Assembly: GCA_937995595.1 (NCBI GenBank)
Contig: CALKJW010000024.1
Location: forward strand, 1-56,231
From: an uncultured Phycisphaerales bacterium
Lineage (GTDB): Bacteria; Planctomycetota; Phycisphaerae; Phycisphaerales; UBA1924
Direction: 5' to 3'
DNA: 56,231 nucleotides
Shown here: in pieces, positions 40,601 through 49,880 of the stretch
How the letters are laid out: each line of letters begins with the position of its first letter
Position numbering within the stretch: the stretch's first letter is position 1
The notes under the pieces: generated by a model
Told to the model about the DNA's origin: nothing
Seen by the model: the letters and a program-made list of their open reading frames with translations, nothing else
The model's database searches: none
Position numbers and translations under genes: made by a program

Positions 40601-41674
40601 GTGGCCAAGTTGAACATCGATCTGTTGAAGCGGTTGTGCGAGACCCCCGGCGTTCCGGGGCGCGAGGAGCGTGTGCGAGCCCTGATCCAGAAGGAGATCA
40701 AGGGGCTGTTCGACGACGTGCGGACCGACGCGATGGGGAACCTGATCTGCCGGCGCGACCCGCGCGGGAAGAAGGGCAGGAAGGGCGGCGGCCGGCCGAC
40801 GCGCGTGCTGGTCCTGTGTCACATGGACGAGATCGGCTTCTACGTCAAGGGCGTGGACGAGAAGGGGTTTGTCCGGCTCAACAACGCGGGCGGTTTCGAC
40901 GCGCGGAACCTCTTCAGCCGGCGCGTGCTGGTGTGCACGGAGAACGGCGACTTCAAGGGGGTGATGAACCCCGGCGGGCGGCCGGTCCACATCGCGACCG
41001 AGGAGGACAAGAAGAAGATCCCGGAGGTCAAGGAGTTCTTCGTCGATCTGGGCATGAAGCCCGACAAGGTGAAGAAGACGGTGAAGGTCGGGGACTTCGT
41101 GGTGATGGACGAGCCGGCGATCGAGGTGGGCGACAAGTTCGTCTCCAAGGCGCTGGACAACCGCGTGGCGTGCTGGCTGGGCATCGAGGCGGTCCGCGCG
41201 ATCGACGACGCGCGCGCCGCGCACGACTGCGAGATCTATGTCGCGTTCACGGTGCAGGAGGAGGTCGGGCTGCGCGGCGCGCACACCTCCAGTTTCGGCG
41301 TCGAGCCCGACATCGGCGTGGGCATCGACACCACCCTCGCGTGCGACACCCCCGGCGTGCCCGAGGACGAGTGCGTCAGCGTGCACGGCAAGGGCGTGGT
41401 GCTGCACGTCATGGACTCGTCGTTCATCTCCGACTACCGGCTGATCCGCGAACTGGAGGCGCTGGCCGAGAAGCGCGGTATCCCGTCGCAGCGGTCGATC
41501 CTGGCGCGCGGCGGGCAGGACGGCGCGGCGGCGCAGCAGGCCCGCGCCGGCGCCCGCGCCGTCGGCATCACCGTCGGCACGCGGTACATCCACACCGTCA
41601 CCGAGATGATCGACAAGGGCGACCTCGGCGCGGCGCGCGACCTGCTGGCCGCGTGGCTGCCGACGATCCACTGA
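40601..41674 (+). CDS. M42-family metallo-aminopeptidase
   Basis: 357 residues from GTG 40601, with GAAGGAGAG upstream. Metal ligands and catalytic residues of the M42 family are visible: H74 in 'CHMDEIGF', D186 in 'ALDNRVA', E220-E221 in 'TVQEEVGLRGA', D243 in 'GIDTTLA', and a late His in 'RYIHTVTEMI'. These di-zinc enzymes, related to glutamyl aminopeptidase and TET, trim peptides in the cytosol. A Lys/Gly-rich insert at about 55-66 is unusual. It precedes fabI by 46 bases, perhaps in one transcript, though their roles differ. Confidence 0.9.
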   Translation: MAKLNIDLLKRLCETPGVPGREERVRALIQKEIKGLFDDVRTDAMGNLICRRDPRGKKGRKGGGRPTRVLVLCHMDEIGFYVKGVDEKGFVRLNNAGGFDARNLFSRRVLVCTENGDFKGVMNPGGRPVHIATEEDKKKIPEVKEFFVDLGMKPDKVKKTVKVGDFVVMDEPAIEVGDKFVSKALDNRVACWLGIEAVRAIDDARAAHDCEIYVAFTVQEEVGLRGAHTSSFGVEPDIGVGIDTTLACDTPGVPEDECVSVHGKGVVLHVMDSSFISDYRLIRELEALAEKRGIPSQRSILARGGQDGAAAQQARAGARAVGITVGTRYIHTVTEMIDKGDLGAARDLLAAWLPTIH

Positions 41675-41720
41675 GAGGCGACGCGGCGCGCACCGCGCGC
41701 CCGCGACACGGAGAACAGTC

Positions 41721-42515
41721 ATGAAACTGCTCGAAGGGCGCACCGGCCTGATCGTCGGCATCGCCAACGACCGTTCCTACGCGTGGTACATCGCGCAGGC
41801 GCTGCTCGAGGCCGGCGCGCGGTGCGCCTTCACGCACCTGCCCGGCGAGAAGAACGAGCGGCGCACCCGCCGCGCGCTCGAGGAACTCGGGCTCAAGGAC
41901 CCGTGGCTGGTCCCGATGGACGCCTCGAAGGACGAGGACCTCGACGCGGCGTTCGGCCGGTACGCCGAGTCGTTCGAGAAGATGAACTTCCTGGTGCACT
42001 CGATCGCGTTCGCCGACCGCGAGTGGCTCGCGCCCGGCAAGTTCGTCGAAACGCCGCGCGGGGCGTACCTGTCGGCCGTCGACGTGTCGGCGTACACGCT
42101 GGTGGGCATGTGCCGGCGGGCGCGGCCGATGCTGGCGCGCGGCGCGGCCTCGGGCGGCGCGGCGGTCATGGCCATGTCGTACTACGGCGGCGAGAAGGTC
42201 GTCCCCGGCTACAACGTCATGGGCGTGGCCAAGGCCGCGCTGGAGTGCTCGGCCCGCTACCTGGCGTGGGAACTGGGCGCCGAGGGCATCCGCGTCAACG
42301 TCATCTCGGGCGGCTACCTGCGCACGCTGGCCTCGTCGGCGGTGGGGGGCGTGTCGGAGATGGAGGAGGCCGTGCCGAAGCGCGCCCCGCTGCGGCGGAA
42401 CGTCGAGGGCGCCGACGTCGGCCGCACCGCCGTCTACCTCGCCAGCGACCTGTCGTCCGGCGTCTCGGGCGAGACGATCTACGTCGATTGCGGCGTGAAC
42501 ACCGTGGGCCTGTGA
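41721..42515 (+). CDS. fabI: Enoyl-[acyl-carrier-protein] reductase (NADH) FabI
   Basis: 264 residues. 'LIVGIANDRSYAWYIAQAL' is the FabI nucleotide-binding opening. The catalytic set is Y154 ('MSYYGGEK'), Y164 and K171 in 'YNVMGVAKAALE', with the FabI Y-x6-K spacing. 'LGAEGIRVNVISGGYLRTLA' and 'SGETIYVDCG' complete the family. It performs the last reduction of each fatty-acid elongation cycle and is the target of triclosan in other bacteria. The usual 'GPIRTLAASG' loop is replaced by 'GGYLRTLASS'. Confidence 0.95.
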   Translation: MKLLEGRTGLIVGIANDRSYAWYIAQALLEAGARCAFTHLPGEKNERRTRRALEELGLKDPWLVPMDASKDEDLDAAFGRYAESFEKMNFLVHSIAFADREWLAPGKFVETPRGAYLSAVDVSAYTLVGMCRRARPMLARGAASGGAAVMAMSYYGGEKVVPGYNVMGVAKAALECSARYLAWELGAEGIRVNVISGGYLRTLASSAVGGVSEMEEAVPKRAPLRRNVEGADVGRTAVYLASDLSSGVSGETIYVDCGVNTVGL

Positions 42516-42612
42516 CGGCCGCGCCCCGGCCCCGCGCCGCGGGCGCACCCGATAACCCGCCGAACGCGGCGCCGAGTGCACGTTCCGGCCCTGCGCGGCC
42601 GATGCTCAGTGC

Positions 42613-42906
42613 ATGAGCACGCTCGGGACAGGCGTGGCCCAGTCGGTCGCCGGCATCTCGCAGGCCGAGCACAAGGCCGTGCGCGACGCCGAGCGTGCCC
42701 GCCCGCAGCCGCGGCAGACCCGTGCCGAGCGGCTCCTCCGCGGCGAGGACGAGGTCGAACTCAACCAGGCCCAGACCGACGAGGCGGTCCGCAGCCTGAA
42801 GGACAACACCGACCAGGAAACCGACCTCGACCGCCGCAGGCACGACCACTACCGCCCGGCGGGCAACGCGCCGGAGCGTCCGCCGCGGCTGGACGTGCAG
42901 GGCTGA
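42613..42906 (+). CDS. Small charged hypothetical protein
   Basis: 97 residues, highly charged and probably helical or disordered. The opening 'MSTLGTGVAQSVAGISQAEH' is shared, as I recall, by small planctomycete proteins of unknown function. 'DEVELNQAQTDEAVRSLKDN' follows. No signal, cysteine or membrane segment. GATGCT lies six bases before the ATG and no Shine-Dalgarno is visible. Converges with the next gene, nine bases apart. Confidence 0.65.
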   Translation: MSTLGTGVAQSVAGISQAEHKAVRDAERARPQPRQTRAERLLRGEDEVELNQAQTDEAVRSLKDNTDQETDLDRRRHDHYRPAGNAPERPPRLDVQG

Positions 42907-42915
42907 ACGTTGGCG

Positions 42916-44397
42916 CTACGCCGCCTCGGCACGCACACCGGTGCGCCGGTCCTCGTCGCGCGCCAGTTCGTCGAGCACCTCCGCCAGAACCTTGCAGTCC
43001 TGCTCGCGCTGGGCCAGCCAGCCGGAGTGCCGCAGGTCGTCCAGCAGGTCGTCCCGCAGGTAGTGGGCGCTGTCGGCGGGCGTGGTGGCCCACAGCAGCA
43101 CCAGCCCTGCGGCGACGCGGCCGAGCGTCAGGCCGTTGGGTGCGCCGAGTTCGATCTCGCTCTGGATGAACGCCAGCGGGTCGGTCGGGCACGCGCGCCC
43201 GTCGGCCCGCAGCATGTCGCGGGCGCGCCGGAAGGTCGCCATCGCTGCGCGGTCCTCGAACGCGGCGATCTGCGTCGCGCCCAGCCGCAGCGCGGCCTCG
43301 GGCTCGTCGTCGAGGATGTCCGCGGCGAGTTGTGCCAGGCGGCAGCGCTCGTGGTGGATCGGCGGCGTACCGGGCTGGTTCTGCCAGGTCGTGAGCCAGG
43401 CCGAAAGCACCCGCGCCGCGCCGCGCGCCGCGGGCGGGACGGATGTCTCGTTGCGGTCCGCCGCGGCGGCAAGGTCTTCGAGCGTTCCGGCCAGTCGCAG
43501 CATGGCGACCTCGGTCGCGGCGCGCGCGGTCTCGGCGTCGAGCGCGCCGCCGCGGACCACCGATCGGAGCCCGCCCGGCCTGCGCGCCGGGCCCGCGCCC
43601 AGCGCGGCGGCGAGCACGATGATGTCGGCCGCGAGCCGCGCGTGCATCGGGTCGGCCAGGTCGCACTGGTCGAGGCGGATGGCGGACGGGTCGAGGCGTG
43701 CGGGGAACGTCTGCGCGTAGCCGGGCGAGTTGGGCGCGGCCCAGTCCTTCCACGCGGCGCGGAACTCGCCGTGCTCGGGCACGAACACCGCCGCCGCGCC
43801 GCTCCCGCCGCGGCTCTCGGGCTCGCGGCGGACAAGGGCGTCGAAGGCCGCGGCGTCGCGCGGGGCGTCGGTCATCAGCCCCGCCGGTGCGCGGACCCAT
43901 TCGACGGCCAGGCCCGGGGCGAGGCCGCTTGCGCCGGCGGCGCACAGCCGTTCGTGGTCGCGCTGAGACAGATCGAGGCCGATGCGGATCGCCCGCGGCG
44001 TGAGTTTCAGGCCCGCGTGGTCGGCCAGTTCCTTCACGCGCCGCCGGGCCGACTCCACCGAGCGTGCCGGCACGCCGGAGAGTTCCATGACCGTGGCGAT
44101 GACGTTGTCGGGGATCAGCGACGCGGCGAAGCCCCGCGGCACGCGAAGCCGGGCCCGGCCCGCCGCGGCGTGCAGCGACGCCCCGCGCTTCGCGTAGAGG
44201 TGTGCCGCGCCGACGCCCGCGCCGATCAGCCAGATGCCCAGGGGCAGCCCGAGCCACGGGCTTTCGAGCCACGTTGCGCCGAGCACGTAGGCGGTGCTGG
44301 CCAGTGCGCACCCGCACAGCGTGGTAACCGTTCTGGGACCGAAGCCGGGGACGAGGAGGGGGATCGCGCCGTCCTCGCTGTGCACGGAGTGGTTCAT
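42916..44397 (-). CDS. Hypothetical membrane-anchored protein
   Basis: 493 residues from ATG 44397. Two membrane segments near the N-terminus (about 25-65, 'TTLCGCALASTAYVLGA' and 'LGLPLGIWLIGAGVGAAHLY') are followed by a large soluble, Ala/Arg-rich helical domain with tetratricopeptide-like character in the C-terminal half ('EAALRLGATQIAAFEDRAAM'). No known family recognised. Diverges from the transporter operon; the function is open. Confidence 0.6.
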   Translation of the reverse strand: MNHSVHSEDGAIPLLVPGFGPRTVTTLCGCALASTAYVLGATWLESPWLGLPLGIWLIGAGVGAAHLYAKRGASLHAAAGRARLRVPRGFAASLIPDNVIATVMELSGVPARSVESARRRVKELADHAGLKLTPRAIRIGLDLSQRDHERLCAAGASGLAPGLAVEWVRAPAGLMTDAPRDAAAFDALVRREPESRGGSGAAAVFVPEHGEFRAAWKDWAAPNSPGYAQTFPARLDPSAIRLDQCDLADPMHARLAADIIVLAAALGAGPARRPGGLRSVVRGGALDAETARAATEVAMLRLAGTLEDLAAAADRNETSVPPAARGAARVLSAWLTTWQNQPGTPPIHHERCRLAQLAADILDDEPEAALRLGATQIAAFEDRAAMATFRRARDMLRADGRACPTDPLAFIQSEIELGAPNGLTLGRVAAGLVLLWATTPADSAHYLRDDLLDDLRHSGWLAQREQDCKVLAEVLDELARDEDRRTGVRAEAA

Positions 44398-44599
44398 GGC
44401 GGTGGGGATCGGCCGGGCGGTCGGGGGTGCTGAGGACCGGCCGCGGCGGGGCGGGGCCGAGGTGGCATGCTGCGCCGGACGTGCGGGTGGCGTGGCTCGC
44501 GGGGCGGCGGCTAGATCGGGCCGAGCGCAGGGAGTGCGCGGCGGCTTCGGTTTCCGGACGGGTCGCTTGGATTCTGGGGACGCCGGGCCGGGACGGCGG

Positions 44600-44605
44600 T
44601 ACACT
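44600..44605 (+). promoter_or_regulatory. -10-like element TACACT of the peptide transporter operon
   Basis: TACACT 31 bases before the ATG of the binding-protein gene, in the 239-base divergent region. The 31-base leader lacks a clear Shine-Dalgarno. Confidence 0.45.
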
Positions 44606-44636
44606 CGCACGTTTCACACCTTGCGCGGGACCAACC

Positions 44637-46661
44637 ATGCAGAACAAGTTTGGGCTCAAGGACTTCGTGCTGCTCGTGCTTGTGGTGGGCGTCGGGCTGC
44701 TGGTGCTGCTGGCGATCTTTCAGGAAGACCGGCGGTGGAACAGCATCCGGCTGCTCGACACGCGCATCCGCGACCAGGAGCGGCTGCTGAGCCGGCTCGA
44801 GGGCGCGACGCAGGAGAACGCCGAGACCATCACCGAGGCGGTCCGCGAGATCTCGGCGCGACTGGACGAACTGGCCGCGCTGAGCGCGAGGCTGTCGACC
44901 GCGGGCGCGGCCCCGCTGACCGACGAGGAACGCGCGCGGATCGAGGCGGCGCGCCAGCAGGCCGGCTCGGCGGACCGGCGGCCGTCGGCGGGCGGGCGCG
45001 ACGAGTCGTGGGCGCGTCCGGGCGTGAAGGTGCAGTGGCAGCCGCCGCTCGCGTACGCCAACGACCCGCGCTCGCATCCGAACTTCACGCCCGGCGGCGA
45101 GCTGACGGAGATCTACGAGGCGCAGTTGTCGCGGCTGACGCCGTACATCTCGTCGGACGTCTACGCGCGGCGCATCCAGGAACTGACCATCGGCTCGCTG
45201 GGCATCTACGACCCCGTGACGCTGAAGATGCGCGGGCAGATCGCCGAGGCCTGGCAGGTGGACCCCGAGGGCATGTGGATGCGGGCCCGCATCCGCGCCA
45301 ACGCGCGGTTCAGCGACGGCGCGCCCATCACCGCCGAGGACATCCGCTGGACCTACCACGACTACGTGATGAACGAGCAGATCGAGGCCGAGCGCTCGCG
45401 GTCGATCCTCCGCGATTCGATCGAGAAGGTCGAGGTCATCGACCCGCGGACGGTCGAGTTCCACTTCACGCAGCGGCTGTTCACCAACGTCGACAACGCG
45501 CTGGGGCTGTTCATCCTTCCCAAGCACGTGTACTCGCAGTTCACGCCGGCGCAGATCAACCGCGCGACCGGGCTGCTGGTCGGCGCGGGCCCGTACAAAC
45601 TCAAGGACTTCGACCCCGACCGCCAGTGGGCCCCGCCCGCCGACGTCGTGCTCGAGCGCAACGAGCAGTACTGGGGGCCCAAGCCCGCGATGGCGGGCCT
45701 GCGGATCAAGGCGATCAACGACGAACTGCCGCGGCTCAACGCCTTCAAGAAGGGCGAGGGCGACATCATCACCCCCGCCGCGACGCAGTTTGTCAGCATG
45801 ATGCAGGACCCGCAGTGGAAGGACCGGGCCCAGTACCTGAACTGGGTCAACATGCGCTCGGGCTACTCGTTCATCTGCTGGAACTGCGGGGAACGCAACG
45901 GGAAACTCACGCCGTTCCACGACGTGCGCGTCCGTCGCGCGATGACGCACATCCTCGACCGCGAGAAGATGATCCGCGACATCTGGCGCGGCATCGGGCA
46001 GGTCGCCAAGGGCAACATGCCGCTGGGCACCGCCGGCTCCAACCCCGACATCCAGCCCTGGCCCTACGACCCGGAGCGGGCGCGCCAGTTGTTCAAGGAG
46101 GCCGGGTGGGAGGACCGCAACGGCAACGGCGTGCTCGAGAACGCCGCGGGAAACGAGTTCGAGTTCGAGTTCTCGTACGCCGCCGGCGGCGAGATCGCCG
46201 AGAAGATCGCGCGGTTCGTGGTGGACTCGTGCGCCGCGGCGGGGATCCGCGTTCGGCTGCGTCCCGCGGACTGGTCGGTGTACCAGGACTACATGAAGAC
46301 GCGCGACTTCGACGCGATCACGCTCGGCTGGGGCGCCAGCGCGCCCGAGAGCGACCCCAAGCAGATCTTCCACTCCGAGTCGATCAAGAACCAGGGCGAC
46401 AACTTCGCGCAGTGGGCCAACGCCGAGGCCGACCGCCTGATCGACGAGGGCCGGCGCGAGATGGACGACGACAAGCGAGCCGCGATCTGGCGGCAACTCG
46501 AGCGCGTCCTGCACGAGGAGGGGCCGTACACCTTCATCCGCGTGCCGCCGTGGCTGCGCATCGTCGGGCAGGACATCGGCAACGTGCACACCTACCCCAA
46601 GGGCATCGAGCACCCCGAGTTCTTCCGTTCCGGCGGCGCCGTGCCGATGCGCGGCAACTGA
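44637..46661 (+). CDS. Membrane-anchored oligopeptide ABC transporter binding protein
   Basis: 674 residues, SBP_bac_5 (OppA/DppA) family: 'IAEAWQVDPEGMWMRARIRA', 'RFSDGAPITAEDIRWTYHDY', 'GPYKLKDFD', 'DVRVRRAMTHILDREKMI', 'DAITLGWGASAPESDPKQIF'. Instead of a lipobox it starts with a single membrane helix (about 9-29) followed by a predicted coiled coil (about 35-85, 'LEGATQENAETITEAVREIS') and a Pro/Arg linker. Thus the binding domain is tethered by a coiled-coil stalk, perhaps a trimer. First of four transporter genes in one direction. Confidence 0.9.
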   Translation: MQNKFGLKDFVLLVLVVGVGLLVLLAIFQEDRRWNSIRLLDTRIRDQERLLSRLEGATQENAETITEAVREISARLDELAALSARLSTAGAAPLTDEERARIEAARQQAGSADRRPSAGGRDESWARPGVKVQWQPPLAYANDPRSHPNFTPGGELTEIYEAQLSRLTPYISSDVYARRIQELTIGSLGIYDPVTLKMRGQIAEAWQVDPEGMWMRARIRANARFSDGAPITAEDIRWTYHDYVMNEQIEAERSRSILRDSIEKVEVIDPRTVEFHFTQRLFTNVDNALGLFILPKHVYSQFTPAQINRATGLLVGAGPYKLKDFDPDRQWAPPADVVLERNEQYWGPKPAMAGLRIKAINDELPRLNAFKKGEGDIITPAATQFVSMMQDPQWKDRAQYLNWVNMRSGYSFICWNCGERNGKLTPFHDVRVRRAMTHILDREKMIRDIWRGIGQVAKGNMPLGTAGSNPDIQPWPYDPERARQLFKEAGWEDRNGNGVLENAAGNEFEFEFSYAAGGEIAEKIARFVVDSCAAAGIRVRLRPADWSVYQDYMKTRDFDAITLGWGASAPESDPKQIFHSESIKNQGDNFAQWANAEADRLIDEGRREMDDDKRAAIWRQLERVLHEEGPYTFIRVPPWLRIVGQDIGNVHTYPKGIEHPEFFRSGGAVPMRGN

Positions 46662-46713
46662 CCCGCGTCGATCGTCCGTTCGTGTCCCTCTCGCCGCCGC
46701 GGCGGAGCCCCCC

Positions 46714-48255
46714 ATGGTCACCTACATCCTCAGGCGCCTGCTCCTGATGATCCCGACGCTGATCGGCATCACTTTCGTGGTGTTCATGCTGATCGCGATG
46801 TCGCCGGGCGGGATCGGCGCGGGCCTGCTGGTGAGCGGCGGGGCGATGCAGAGCCAGTCGCAGATCGCGATCCAGAAGGCCAAACTCGAGGACCGCTACG
46901 GCCTGAACGAGCCCGCCGTCGTGCAGTACGTGCGGTGGCTGGGGCGCGTCAGCCCTATCAAGTTCGGCCGGCGCGACCTGGTCAGCCCGTCGGGCGAACT
47001 GATCACGCGCCCGCGCCCGGTGCCGACGCCCTCGGTCTGGAAGTGGTTCGGCGAGGAACTGCCGCGCTCCTCGCCGCCCACGGCCGAGTGGCTGGCCGAG
47101 CGCTTCGGCGACCGTCCGCCCGAGGAGCGGGCCCGCGCCTTCCGGCTGATCGAGGGCGAGTACGTCGAGGCCCGTGCGCGGCTGGTCGCGGCCCAGGCCC
47201 TGCTGAGCGACGCCCTGAAGACCTACGCCGAGGAGACCGGCAACCGCTCGCTGCTCGACTCCAAGCGCGAGCCGCGCCTGCGGGCGTTCGAGCGCTTCAC
47301 GCCCGACCGTTCGCACGCCGCGTTCGCCGACATCGAGCGGCACGCGCGGGTCGCGATCGACGCGTACGGCGCGGCGGCGCAGGCGCGGCTGCGGTTCATC
47401 GCCGCGATGGACAGGGCCCCGTTCCCGCAGGACGGCGTCGCGATCATCCCCGGCGTCGTCAGCCTCGCGTGGCCAGACCTTGGCATCGCCTTCAGCCGCG
47501 GGCAGCCGGTGATCAAACTCATCGGCCAGGCGCTGCCCGTCACGCTGATGCTGAACCTCATCGCGTTCCCGATCATCTACTTGGTGGCGATCCCCAGCGG
47601 CATGGCCGCGGCGACGCGCAAGGGCACGTTTGTCGACGTCGGGCTGGGCGGCCTGTACCTCGCGCTGTTCTCGATCCCGACGGTGCTCGCGGGCGTGCTG
47701 CTGCAGGGCTTCCTTGCCAACCCGGACTACTTCAACCTCTTCCCGACGGCCGGCCTGTCGAGCAAGGGCGCCGAGACGTTCCGGATGCTGCCGGGCGAGG
47801 ACTTCGCGGGCCAGTGGCACCGCGGCTGGCTCTTGGACCGCGTGTGGCACGTGGTGCTGCCGGTCGCGTGCCTGGTGTACGCCTCGTTCGCCGTCATCAG
47901 CAAGCAGACCCGCGCGGCGATGCTGGAGAACTTCAACGCCGACTACGTGCGCACCGCCAAGGCCAAGGGCGTCGCGCCGCGCGACATCGTCCTGCGCCAC
48001 GTGTTCCGCAACTCGCTGCTCCCGCTGATCACGATGTTCGTGACCATCTTCCCGGCCATGCTCGCCGGCTCGGTGGTGATCGAGAAGATCTTCACCGTCC
48101 CGGGCATGGGCCTGCTGCTGATCGAGGCCATCAACCTGCGCGACCGCGAACTGATTCTGGCCAACGCGGCGATGATCGCCGTGGTGAACCTGTGCGCGCT
48201 GCTGCTGGCCGACATCCTGTACGCGCTGGCCGACCCGCGCATCACCTACCGCTGA
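46714..48255 (+). CDS. Oligopeptide ABC permease OppB-like, enlarged
   Basis: 513 residues versus about 310-340 for DppB/OppB. 'MVTYILRRLLLMIPTLIGIT' is the standard N-terminus; the EAA-loop 'YVRTAKAKGVAPRDIVLRHV' and 'GSVVIEKIFTVPGMGLLLIE' are standard at the C-terminus. Between the first and second membrane helices (about 60-250) is a charged helical insert including 'EYVEARARLVAAQALLSDAL', which should lie in the periplasm near the binding protein. GGAG before the ATG. 52 bases after the binding-protein gene. Confidence 0.9.
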   Translation: MVTYILRRLLLMIPTLIGITFVVFMLIAMSPGGIGAGLLVSGGAMQSQSQIAIQKAKLEDRYGLNEPAVVQYVRWLGRVSPIKFGRRDLVSPSGELITRPRPVPTPSVWKWFGEELPRSSPPTAEWLAERFGDRPPEERARAFRLIEGEYVEARARLVAAQALLSDALKTYAEETGNRSLLDSKREPRLRAFERFTPDRSHAAFADIERHARVAIDAYGAAAQARLRFIAAMDRAPFPQDGVAIIPGVVSLAWPDLGIAFSRGQPVIKLIGQALPVTLMLNLIAFPIIYLVAIPSGMAAATRKGTFVDVGLGGLYLALFSIPTVLAGVLLQGFLANPDYFNLFPTAGLSSKGAETFRMLPGEDFAGQWHRGWLLDRVWHVVLPVACLVYASFAVISKQTRAAMLENFNADYVRTAKAKGVAPRDIVLRHVFRNSLLPLITMFVTIFPAMLAGSVVIEKIFTVPGMGLLLIEAINLRDRELILANAAMIAVVNLCALLLADILYALADPRITYR

Positions 48256-48274
48256 TTCCCTGTTGCAACGACCA

Positions 48275-49858
48275 ATGCCCGCCCCGACCCGACCCAACCC
48301 CGCCGCGCCGATCGAAGCCGTCACCGGCGTGCAACTGGCGCGCGGCATCGGCGTGCAGCCCGCCAAGGGCTTCTGGGCCGAGGCGTGGTCGCAGGTCGTG
48401 CGCCGGCCCGCCGCGCTGCTGGCCCTGTGCTGGCTGGCGGTCGTCGCCTTCTTCGCGATCTTCGCGCCGGTGATCTCGAGCGGGCACCCGATCGTCGTGC
48501 TGCCGCCCGACTTTTCCGGCTCGTGGCTCACGGCCGAGTTCTGGCGGACCGGCGACTTCCCGCTGTGGCGTTTCCTGGCCGCGCTGGACCTGGTGCTGAT
48601 CGCCTGGGCGCTGATCGGCGTGCCCTACATCCTGATCGGCCGCGCCGACCGGCGCGCGGCGCGACTCGGCTACGCGCTGGCCGGGCTGGTCGTCGCCATC
48701 GGCGTGCTGAGCCTCTCGACCGTGGCCAAGGGCCGGCTGGACTCGATCGCCTCGGACGCGGGGCGCGAGTCGATCCGGCTCATGGCCCAGGGCGTCACGC
48801 CGCCCGAGGTCACGTCGGACTGGCGGATGCTCTCGCGCTGGCCGCGCGCGGGGCTGATCGTCGGCGTGCCCGTCGGCCTGCTGGTCGCCGGCGCGGCCGC
48901 GGTGCTGCCGTGGGGGCGCCGCAACGCGCGCGTCGCGGTGTGCGTGCTGGCGGCGGTGGTCAGCGTGTGGGCCGTGTCGGCGCGGTGGTCGCCCCCGCTG
49001 GTGAAGTTCGACTACACCCAGCGCGAGGTGCGCGGCGAGATCCGCGCCTCGTACACGCTCATCCCGTGGTCGCCCAACCAGCGGTTCAGCCAACTGTCGC
49101 GCAAGCCGCCGGGGTCGGACTTTGCGCAGGTGATGAACATCGCCCCGCCGACGCCCGTCGCGGGCCGCACGTTCATGATGGGGACCGACGCGTTCGGGGC
49201 CGACGTGCTGGCGCAGGTGCTGCACGCGTGCCGGCTGTCGATCTCGATCGGCGTGGTCTCGACGGGCATCGCGCTGCTGATCGGGGTGACGATCGGCGCG
49301 CTGATGGGCTACTTCGGCGGGTGGGTCGACCTGCTGCTGTACCGCGTCGTCGAGGTGTTCATGGCGGTGCCGGTGCTGTTCCTGCTGATCGTCGCGGTCG
49401 CCGTTCTGCCCGACGAGTTCAAGACGACCTACGTGATCATGGGCATCATCGGGTGCTTCACGTGGACGGGCATGGCGCGGTTCACGCGCGCCGAGTTCCT
49501 CAAACTCCGCAACCAGGACTTCGTGCAGGCGGCCCAGGCCAGCGGCCTGCCGCTGAGTTCGATCCTCTTCAGGCACATCCTGCCCAACGGCGTCGCGCCG
49601 GTGCTGGTGGACACCTCGTTCGCCGTCGCCGCGGCGATCTCGATCGAGGCCGTGCTGTCGTACCTGGGCCTTGGCCCGGTGGACAGCCCGTCGTGGGGCA
49701 AACTGCTCTCGATGGCGGTGAGCCAGGAGGGCGAGTTCAAGTGGTGGCTGGCGGTCTTCCCCGGCGCGGCCATCTTCCTCACCGTTCTGTCGTACAACTT
49801 CCTCGGCGAAGCGCTGCGCGACGCCATCGACCCCAAACTGAAGAAGGCCCGCGTCTGA
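48275..49858 (+). CDS. Oligopeptide ABC permease OppC-like, with extra membrane segments
   Basis: 527 residues versus about 300. The C-terminal 300 residues are a normal OppC: '[20 protein letters not shown]', '[19 protein letters not shown]', '[17 protein letters not shown]'. Residues about 30-230 hold the usual first helix plus about four additional hydrophobic stretches ('[19 protein letters not shown]', '[17 protein letters not shown]', '[20 protein letters not shown]', '[17 protein letters not shown]'). The ATG at 48275 is preferred to a TTG four codons earlier. 19 bases after OppB. Confidence 0.88.
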   Translation: MPAPTRPNPAAPIEAVTGVQLARGIGVQPAKGFWAEAWSQVVRRPAALLALCWLAVVAFFAIFAPVISSGHPIVVLPPDFSGSWLTAEFWRTGDFPLWRFLAALDLVLIAWALIGVPYILIGRADRRAARLGYALAGLVVAIGVLSLSTVAKGRLDSIASDAGRESIRLMAQGVTPPEVTSDWRMLSRWPRAGLIVGVPVGLLVAGAAAVLPWGRRNARVAVCVLAAVVSVWAVSARWSPPLVKFDYTQREVRGEIRASYTLIPWSPNQRFSQLSRKPPGSDFAQVMNIAPPTPVAGRTFMMGTDAFGADVLAQVLHACRLSISIGVVSTGIALLIGVTIGALMGYFGGWVDLLLYRVVEVFMAVPVLFLLIVAVAVLPDEFKTTYVIMGIIGCFTWTGMARFTRAEFLKLRNQDFVQAAQASGLPLSSILFRHILPNGVAPVLVDTSFAVAAAISIEAVLSYLGLGPVDSPSWGKLLSMAVSQEGEFKWWLAVFPGAAIFLTVLSYNFLGEALRDAIDPKLKKARV

Positions 49859-49880
49859 CGGCGCGCCCTCGCCCACGCCC

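Noticed and set aside
42613-44397. The two unknown genes after fabI considered as a toxin-antitoxin pair
   Set aside because: They are convergent rather than co-directional, of very unequal size, and neither shows a DNA-binding or toxin motif.
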